Shown here: piece by piece, positions 42,101-47,719 of the stretch | How positions within the stretch are numbered: the stretch's first letter is position 1 | Layout of the letters: the number at the start of each line of letters is the position of its first letter | DNA from: an uncultured Saprospiraceae bacterium | GTDB taxonomy: Bacteria; Bacteroidota; Bacteroidia; Chitinophagales; Saprospiraceae | Length of the DNA stretch: 47,719 nucleotides | Assembly: GCA_938015805.1 (NCBI GenBank) | Contig: CALLXF010000080.1 | Coordinates: 1 to 47,719, forward strand | Direction: 5' to 3' | Position numbers and translations under genes: made by a program | Notes under the pieces: generated by a model | The model's input: the letters and a program-made list of their open reading frames with translations, nothing else | Told to the model about the DNA's origin: nothing | Databases searched by the model: none

Positions 42101-45100
42101 ATCTCTAACTTTTATTACTTGTATATAATGGAACGGATTAGGATTAGGGCCTACTTTTTCTACTGGTAGACATGGGTCATACACTCTAAATGTTCTTAAG
42201 ATATCATAACTACCACTACAAATATGGAATACCTCGTCTTCCATGTTTATACTTAGTGGACAGTAAGATGACTCTACCACAGCAAGACCATCTATCATAG
42301 GCTGACCAGTATTCATCGGATGAATTAGTAATGGATCACTAGCGACAGCATTACAATCAAAAGACGGATTATCGATATCATCGTAATTTTCTGGGAACGT
42401 GATATCTACTGTATTTAATCGTTCTACTGTAATCGTATGCTCACATGTTGTACTATTTCCTGACTCATCTGTTACGATCCATGTACGCGTATGTATCGCT
42501 CTAGGTATTCCACATACTCCATTATCTACTACCTCATCGGTAAAGATCATAGTTGTAGCCTCCTCACAACTTAATAGCTCTGGAGCTCCTAATGAAGCCG
42601 GCTCTAAATCCGTTGCACAAGACACTGTAATATCCATTGGACATACCACTATTGGGTTTAATTTATCTTCTATTAAGATTGTTCCCCAGCAAGAGTTACC
42701 CGTATCTGGATTAAATAATGTCACGATTAAGGTCTGATTTAAATAATCACTATTTACCATAGGCGACGTAGGGATTTCAGGACCACCATGAGTTTCAGAA
42801 ATACTTACTTGGATATCATCTATACATCCTATGTCCATACTAGTAAGTATCATATCTGCTGTTATCACTGCTTCACAATCTGCATCCAAAGAAATATTTA
42901 CAGTTCCCTGACAAGCCATCTCGGTATCAGTAGGAACATAAGCTGCCACTGTGATCATAAAAGAACAAGCTCTCTCATTTCCGGCAGCATCAGTGATTAC
43001 AATATTTACAACATTTTCTCCTTCGTTAAACTGTCCATCCATATCTGGATTAGACACCATAGTCATATCTCCACAATTATCCGCCTCAAATAAGTTTATC
43101 TGATTAAAGATGTTTACAAAACACTGTCCTTGACCGAGCTGTATAAACAGATCGTCTGGACAAGTAAAAGTCGGATCTTCGTCATCGAGTACGGTTATCG
43201 TAAATGAACAAGTAGATCTATTACCTGCAGTGTCTTCTACTTCATAAAATAGGATTGTCTCCCCTACCTCAAACGTACTGATAAAGGTATCACCTGGAGT
43301 AATGGTACAGTTTTCTTCTTCCATTCCATCAGGATAGGTAATGGTCATACAGTATGTGGTCGTTCCACAGTTATCATCGATATCTGGGTGTTTCCACGAT
43401 GTAGAACTGGTACAATCCCCTGTTCCGTTATCACTAGTGTTTAAAACCATATCATCTGGACACTCGATAGTCGGAGGTTCTGTATCGAAAATTTCCACTG
43501 TAAACGTACAGCATAATTTTGTTCCACATTTAGATTGTAGACTAGAGGTTAAACCTGTTTCTGGATATACATCAAAATCAGTATTTACTAATCCAATACT
43601 TCCAGGATTATCATCAGATACTACTGCCCAATCTAAATTATTATTTCCATCAAATGTAAATGGTCGATATACTCCTGCTGTACCTGCATCAGAATCTATT
43701 ACTCCGATCCAATCAGATGGCTGTATCGTCAATAAAGATCCTGACCCACTAGCGGTAAATCCATTTAAGGCAACTACATCTAAGATACACTCTCCGTACA
43801 TCAATGCGTAACCAGCAGCATCGCCAGGATTAGATCCACCTACATCCATATTATAATATAAGTCTAATGGACTATCCGTTCCTGGACCTACATGTATAAC
43901 CATCACACCACCTGTAGGAATAACCGTTCCAAATGGTAGTGTTAAGCTTCCTACCCCTCCAGTTGAACCAGATAATTTTTCTACCACTAAACAGCTTACA
44001 TCTACACTACTCGGACCTACATTTGTAATCTCTATGTAATCTTCATCATCTCCATTAGGTATAAATGATGGATATGCATTTGTTCCGACTGCAGCACCTA
44101 TAGCATGTGTCACCTCTGATATTACTATCGTCGGTCTATCTTCAACACAGTAAGTCACCACGTTATTCCCTACTTGGAAAAATTCTCCTGACGCCTCTAT
44201 AACTCCTCCGTTATCTCTGGTTCCTTCCCAGTCTACTGCAAAAGTCACAGTTACCTCATCCGTACAATTATCGGTAACATTTTGTGGATCGATATCTTTT
44301 ACGATTGCACCACATTCTCCTGGATCATTTACTTGCACTACATCAGAAGGACATTCTAATGTCGGTGGCTGTAAATCATTTACGATCACTTTTATATGAC
44401 AGGTATCTTTATTACCTGATCCATCTTCGATCTGATATTCTAGTATCGTCGTTCCTATCGGGAACCAGTCACCCGAGTCTAAATCTATATCGTCAATACG
44501 TGTTATCTCCACATCACCACAGTTATCCGTTCCTGTAGGGACTGAGAAATTCGCTGCTGCCGAACAAAGATCTGTCTCCGCTGCCACCACCACTGGAGGT
44601 CGTGGGCAGTTTGTAAACTGCGGAATCTCTGTATCTTCTATTACTAATTTTACCTGACAGCTGTCCATATTTCCTGCCTCGTCTTCTACGATAACGGTTA
44701 CAAACAAAGAGTCGCCTACCTCAGACCCGAATAATAATCCCGGCAATGGTTCTTGTCTAACATTAGCGATACCCATACAGTTATCTGTAGTATCTATCGG
44801 TGGCACTACATTAGGCACTAGTGCGTAACAGACGCCAGGCTCTGTCGGTACGATAATATCGTCTTGGCAAATTACCATAGGATCGATCTCATCTACTATA
44901 AACACAGTAGACTGACAGATAGAAATATTTCCATACTCATCCGTCACTTGTAAAGTCACAACCACAAATGGATCTGTTAAATCCTCCGTCATAAAGGTGA
45001 GCTCTTCTTCAAAAGTTACCCCATCACTACTTATCAGTAATGATGCAATTTCACAATTATCCGAACTTCCTGCATTTATTTCTTCTGGCGTAATCGTCGC

Positions 45101-47719
45101 CATACAATTAAAGTCTACTCCTATTTCGATATCCTGACATACGGCAACTGGATCCATATTATCCACTACCTCTATATCGAACTCACAAACCTCTGAAACA
45201 TTTCCATACTGATCTGTAGCTCTGTAACTCACTCTTGTCGTTCCTACAGGATAAGTAATTCCTGATGCCTGTCCCTCTGTCCAACCTTGCATGACCTCTC
45301 CAGCTAACATGAATTCTATCGCAACTAAACCACCACAATTATCTTCTGCCACCATATTAGAGAAATTGACTATCGCATCGCAAGAGCCGCTGTCAGAATC
45401 TTGAACTATCGGATTTGCAGGACAGTTTGTAATCATCGGAGCAGAAGTATCTTCTGTCGTAACGGTATGCGTACACGTACCGCTGTTTCCAAAATCGTCT
45501 ACTACCGTCCATACAATTTCTGTCACTCCAAATTCAAATTTGGCTCCAGCCAATGTAGAAGAATTAGGTGCAAAAATATAGTCGTGATACGAAAGATCTA
45601 TATTACAGTTGTCACTGAATGTAGGATCTAGACTATTATCTACGACAACATACTGGCAGTTTTCATCTACGGATTCTACCACATCTTCTACGCACTCGAT
45701 CATCGGAACTTCATCATCTTCTACAGTTACTATAAATTGACAAGAAGAAGCATTTCCGTTTTCGTCTTCTATATCATAAAAGATAGTGGAGACACCCAAT
45801 GGGAAGTCATAAATCATATTGTCACCTGCCACTACATCTAAAGGCCCTGTGATCGTTCCATCTGCATCAGTAACTGTTACAAAGATCATAGCGATTCCAC
45901 AGTTATCTGTAGGCGTAGGATGATTCCACTCGTAGTTAGCTAAGCAATCACCCATTCCGCCAGCACTTGTATTTATTACTACATCATCTTGACAAATAAC
46001 TAATGGTTTTTCATTATCCTCTACGATTACATTAAAGCAACACTGATCCGACATAAATCCATTTCCATCCGGATCCTCTTGTTCAATTACATCATAACAA
46101 ACTTGCGATGTTCCTAACGCAAATACATAACCGCTAACATCTTCATCTCCCTCAGCGGTAGAGCCATCAGGATTAGTTACGGTCCATGTCAGGTCAAATG
46201 GACAATTAGTCAATGCGGTAGTAGCTGTTAATGACTCTGCTGGACTGGTCCAAGTACAAACGCCTAAGTCCGTTTCTACAACTACATCGTTAGATGGACA
46301 AAGCACAATCGGCATCTGCGTATCCTGTACATGTATTACAAATTCGCAGATGGATGTATTTCCATTGTTATCTGTAGCTACATAGGTCACGGTATAAAAT
46401 CCTGGTGCTAGTTCGTCTCCGGAATTAGGACCAGCTGTTTGCGCTACTGCCACTCCACACTCATCCATTGCTATCGGATCACTCCAGTTTACAAAGGCAC
46501 TACACTGATCAACATCATTACCGACAACTAGTGTATCCTGCGGACAGTTTACAAACTCCGGTGCTTCGTTATCTTCTACAGTAATATCGAAAGCACAAGA
46601 ACTGCTATTACCAGACTCGTCATAAACCACATACCTAACTGTAGTAGTGCCTATTTCGAAACTTGCGCCAGAAAGGGTGTTAGCGGAAGGAGCAAATATA
46701 TAATCATGAGCTAGTAAGTCTAATTGGCAATTGTCAGAAACTACAGGGTCTAAAACATCTCCTGTCTCTGTGTACTGACAATCATCATTTATTTCAAAAG
46801 TCATATCGACTGGACAGGTAATCATCGGCACCTCATCATCTTCTACCATAACAGTCCACTCACAGGTGGTTACATTTCCATTTTCATCGGTAAGTACATA
46901 CGTCAGTGTCGTAGTTCCTAATTCGAATGTACTAGTGGATGCAGCTCCTGCAGTTACTAAGGTCGGACCAGATAATACGCCGGTCGGACTTTGCATAGCC
47001 AGTTCTAAAGTAGCATTTACAATAGAGCAGTTATCTGCTATCGTAGGATGTGTCCAATCGTGATCCGACATACAATCTCCTAGGATGACAGCACTCGTAT
47101 TTATCGTTACATCATCTGGACAAGTCATCATCGGCATTTCTTGGTCGACAACGAGTACATCAAAACAACACATCGATTCATTACCGGAAGCATCGGTCAA
47201 TGTGTAACATACCGTACTTAATCCTAGCTCGAATACTTCTCCTGCTGCGTTATCATTTCCTGAAGCAGTAGTAGCGCCAGTAATCTCATATACTAATGTT
47301 TGATCAGGACAATTCTCTACAGAGAATGCGGTTGCAACCTGATCGTCAGAAGTCCAAGTACACACACCAGGATCCGTAGATACTTCTATTGTATTGGATG
47401 GACAAAGAACAATAGGCACATCGGTATCTTCTACCGTTATTTCAAAACTACATTCAGCCGTATTTCCACAAATATCAGTCGCTATAAATACCACCTCTGT
47501 TACTCCAATCGGGAATGCTGTTCCACTTGCTAGTAAATCTCCATTGGCATTAGCCACTTGCATTACTGTAACCGAACAATTATCATCAGCTACTGGCGTA
47601 GAGAAAATAGGATTAGATAAACATGCATCTACGTCTACATTTATGGTTAAGTCAGTAGGACAATTTACAAATGTCGGGGGCTCCGCATCTTCAACAATAA
47701 TCATAGCCTCACAAGTGGA
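39161..47719 (-). CDS. Giant HYR-repeat T9SS-secreted adhesin with dockerin and cohesin-like domains (5' end outside window)
   Basis: At least 2,852 codons; the frame stays open through the right edge, so the true start and signal peptide are missing and the first ATG (47704) is internal. From the N-terminal side there are about fifteen or more HYR domains (Ig-like, ~85 residues, pattern CPxD...C...DNC...F.G.T.V.Y...D..GN...C.F.V.V.D). A lamin-tail-like domain is inserted in one (about 44135-43530), and more divergent Cys-rich Ig-like domains follow. Next come a carboxypeptidase-regulatory-like domain (about 40400-40210), a type I dockerin (about 40210-40020), a cohesin-like domain (about 39825-39435) and a T9SS sorting domain (VAQNVPNPF ... 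KNVILIN). It is probably a cell-surface or matrix adhesin exported through SprA. Confidence 0.9.
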   Translation of the reverse strand, partial: STCEAMIIVEDAEPPTFVNCPTDLTINVDVDACLSNPIFSTPVADDNCSVTVMQVANANGDLLASGTAFPIGVTEVVFIATDICGNTAECSFEITVEDTDVPIVLCPSNTIEVSTDPGVCTWTSDDQVATAFSVENCPDQTLVYEITGATTASGNDNAAGEVFELGLSTVCYTLTDASGNESMCCFDVLVVDQEMPMMTCPDDVTINTSAVILGDCMSDHDWTHPTIADNCSIVNATLELAMQSPTGVLSGPTLVTAGAASTSTFELGTTTLTYVLTDENGNVTTCEWTVMVEDDEVPMITCPVDMTFEINDDCQYTETGDVLDPVVSDNCQLDLLAHDYIFAPSANTLSGASFEIGTTTVRYVVYDESGNSSSCAFDITVEDNEAPEFVNCPQDTLVVGNDVDQCSAFVNWSDPIAMDECGVAVAQTAGPNSGDELAPGFYTVTYVATDNNGNTSICEFVIHVQDTQMPIVLCPSNDVVVETDLGVCTWTSPAESLTATTALTNCPFDLTWTVTNPDGSTAEGDEDVSGYVFALGTSQVCYDVIEQEDPDGNGFMSDQCCFNVIVEDNEKPLVICQDDVVINTSAGGMGDCLANYEWNHPTPTDNCGIAMIFVTVTDADGTITGPLDVVAGDNMIYDFPLGVSTIFYDIEDENGNASSCQFIVTVEDDEVPMIECVEDVVESVDENCQYVVVDNSLDPTFSDNCNIDLSYHDYIFAPNSSTLAGAKFEFGVTEIVWTVVDDFGNSGTCTHTVTTEDTSAPMITNCPANPIVQDSDSGSCDAIVNFSNMVAEDNCGGLVAIEFMLAGEVMQGWTEGQASGITYPVGTTRVSYRATDQYGNVSEVCEFDIEVVDNMDPVAVCQDIEIGVDFNCMATITPEEINAGSSDNCEIASLLISSDGVTFEEELTFMTEDLTDPFVVVTLQVTDEYGNISICQSTVFIVDEIDPMVICQDDIIVPTEPGVCYALVPNVVPPIDTTDNCMGIANVRQEPLPGLLFGSEVGDSLFVTVIVEDEAGNMDSCQVKLVIEDTEIPQFTNCPRPPVVVAAETDLCSAAANFSVPTGTDNCGDVEITRIDDIDLDSGDWFPIGTTILEYQIEDGSGNKDTCHIKVIVNDLQPPTLECPSDVVQVNDPGECGAIVKDIDPQNVTDNCTDEVTVTFAVDWEGTRDNGGVIEASGEFFQVGNNVVTYCVEDRPTIVISEVTHAIGAAVGTNAYPSFIPNGDDEDYIEITNVGPSSVDVSCLVVEKLSGSTGGVGSLTLPFGTVIPTGGVMVIHVGPGTDSPLDLYYNMDVGGSNPGDAAGYALMYGECILDVVALNGFTASGSGSLLTIQPSDWIGVIDSDAGTAGVYRPFTFDGNNNLDWAVVSDDNPGSIGLVNTDFDVYPETGLTSSLQSKCGTKLCCTFTVEIFDTEPPTIECPDDMVLNTSDNGTGDCTSSTSWKHPDIDDNCGTTTYCMTITYPDGMEEENCTITPGDTFISTFEVGETILFYEVEDTAGNRSTCSFTITVLDDEDPTFTCPDDLFIQLGQGQCFVNIFNQINLFEADNCGDMTMVSNPDMDGQFNEGENVVNIVITDAAGNERACSFMITVAAYVPTDTEMACQGTVNISLDADCEAVITADMILTSMDIGCIDDIQVSISETHGGPEIPTSPMVNSDYLNQTLIVTLFNPDTGNSCWGTILIEDKLNPIVVCPMDITVSCATDLEPASLGAPELLSCEEATTMIFTDEVVDNGVCGIPRAIHTRTWIVTDESGNSTTCEHTITVERLNTVDITFPENYDDIDNPSFDCNAVASDPLLIHPMNTGQPMIDGLAVVESSYCPLSINMEDEVFHICSGSYDILRTFRVYDPCLPVEKVGPNPNPFHYIQVIKVRDNTVPDVVCPANLVVSVDDSSCSADINFPAIDINEACGSVDVQLITPFGSLNTNGGVINNIAIGTFSARYVVTDGCGNQTECSIAVEVLDAIEPIMVCNPDVVVSLNSNGVAEVYAEAFDQGTTDNCTLDRLEVRRMTTACGIDTDLEFGMSITFCCADVGVPVMVQLRAYDKVGNFNECMVEVIIDDKEEAVITCPADITIDCGDDFMDLSLTGAATFTDNCTGDLMTADFVDDSFIDQCGNGYVIRTWSIGTVSCMQRIDLVDPQPFVITDTTCDNADTDDGVIWPCDVEVESCEVMQDPSIAGEPVLFDDNCTMVAVDYTDQVFTFVDNACFKIVRTWEVIDWCTFDGSTGEGRYTYDQVIKIINSMDPEFTSCEAVDVCTSNDSCEATVTATVSGADDCTEASDLQYTYQLDISNDGSFNLSGSGNTVTQTLEIGTHSVLWTITDGCGNVNNCTQLINVNDCKAPTVACINGLSTSLDSGTGSIEIWAVDFNASSTDNCTATEDLVYSFSTDVNDTFVTFTCADLPNGIEQEIQVQMWVTDAYGNQSFCTTTILVQDGHDDCLDIMLTEAEIAGRIMTETQIGVNQVEINVENMETGVPYDEMSDTLGNYTFPDAMPAQFEYTIKPEKDVDHKNGITALDLITIKKHLLQVDTLDSPYKLIAADINNSESVTAIDLIQLQKLLLGVFEEFPNNMSWRFVNQDFEFPIPTDPWPFEESRNIDPLMTNQMHEDFIAVKIGDVNGSADPSNATKKVTERSVVTLFTDDILLVENKTVEIPLYANEKLDLSALQFTLKANDQLLEVVEIKSDILTMDVNDQASITDQLTTMLWYDHNGILYNGKDAILTLVVKPKANVLLSDALELNSNITAAALFTTSEVEYDLKLDIIENQDDFTVAQNVPNPFKEETTIMITVPQPGSVVISVYNVLGEKLIEHKEDIAKSFMHTIQSDQLGGVAGMYLYEVSYQNEVIQKNVILIN
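45420..46541 (-). repeat. Four-HYR higher-order repeat, second unit
   Basis: This is 1,122 bases (374 codons) carrying the domain order A-B-C-D. A starts near CPQDTL. B has LCPSNDVVVETDLGVCTWTS. C has INTSAGGMGDC ... WNHP. D has ENCQYVV ... LDP ... YHDYIFAP. The same order with matching diagnostic phrases is found in the unit immediately to its right. Confidence 0.75.
46542..47657 (-). repeat. Four-HYR higher-order repeat, first unit
   Basis: This is 1,116 bases (372 codons) with the same A-B-C-D order. B has LCPSNTIEVSTDPGVCTWTS. C has INTSAVILGDC ... WTHP. D has DDCQYTE ... LDP ... AHDYIFAP. Its protein is clearly but not closely similar to the second unit, so the duplication is old or has diverged quickly. 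Further copies may lie beyond the edge. Confidence 0.75.

Noticed and set aside
40196-47533. Many plus-strand ORFs opposite the HYR-repeat gene
   Set aside because: They are antisense shadows of a long repetitive coding sequence, rich in Ser/Val/Thr through complementary codon use, with no domains or plausible starts.
45420-47657. The regular ~1.1-kb periodicity as a CRISPR-like or satellite array
   Set aside because: The period is codon-phased, the repeats are diverged at DNA level, and they encode HYR domains; this is a protein repeat.
47702-47704. ATG at 47704 as the start of the HYR giant
   Set aside because: The frame is open to the right edge and the five preceding codons (STCEA) continue an HYR strand, so this Met is internal.

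Overview
The window is a low-GC chromosomal stretch from a Bacteroidota bacterium, most likely of the Saprospiria/Saprospiraceae type. The evidence is a full-length SprA (the type IX secretion outer-membrane translocon), several exported proteins with C-terminal T9SS sorting domains, an HYR-repeat giant adhesin carrying dockerin and cohesin-like domains, a MurF-alanine racemase fusion, the SurA-type foldase trio, DUF4837, and promoter-like TAnnTTTG boxes instead of sigma70-type elements. I see no rRNA, tRNA, CRISPR array, phage or intact insertion sequence.

Layout. 1-3.8 kb: an exported NTF2-like protein, then a leftward set (MoxR ATPase, DUF4837 lipoprotein, beta-helix lipoprotein). 4.1-10.2 kb: a rightward set with a DinB-like protein, three consecutive exported amidohydrolase-fold proteins (only the middle one keeps the metal-binding residues) and two small tandem paralogous exported proteins. 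10.2-12 kb: MarC-family and MscS-family membrane proteins, convergent across an array of related hairpins. 12.1-20.4 kb: leftward ruvA-sprA. 20.5-28.5 kb: rightward purD, murF-alr and three SurA/PpiC-type periplasmic chaperones. 28.9-31.4 kb: two T9SS-secreted proteins, an esterase and a two-domain glycan-binding-like protein. 31.6-37 kb: htpG, an M23 peptidase with sorting domain, a PhnA/YjdM zinc-ribbon protein, a decayed metallophosphoesterase and a double-CDGSH iron-sulfur protein. 37.1-39 kb: an SDR oxidoreductase and a CNNM/CorC-type transporter. 39.2 kb to the right edge: more than 2,850 codons of an HYR-repeat secreted protein whose N-terminus lies outside the window.

Themes. Much of the window concerns the cell envelope. 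The SurA-like foldases and SprA are export machinery, and the esterase, the CBM-like protein, the M23 peptidase and the HYR giant are candidate cargo. The least conventional signals are: (i) an imperfect 15-bp hairpin repeat, ATTGGCG(A/T)AAGCCAA, two exact copies of which bracket the stretch encoding a T9SS sorting domain; (ii) a ~1.12-kb four-domain higher-order repeat in the HYR protein, a lamin-tail-like domain inserted into one HYR loop, and dockerin plus cohesin-like modules in the same chain; (iii) an operon mixing one apparently active amidohydrolase with two pseudoenzymes; (iv) a possible small RNA after surA; and (v) a metallophosphoesterase gene reduced to its two ends. I did not find a defence system or a clearly new multi-gene pathway.
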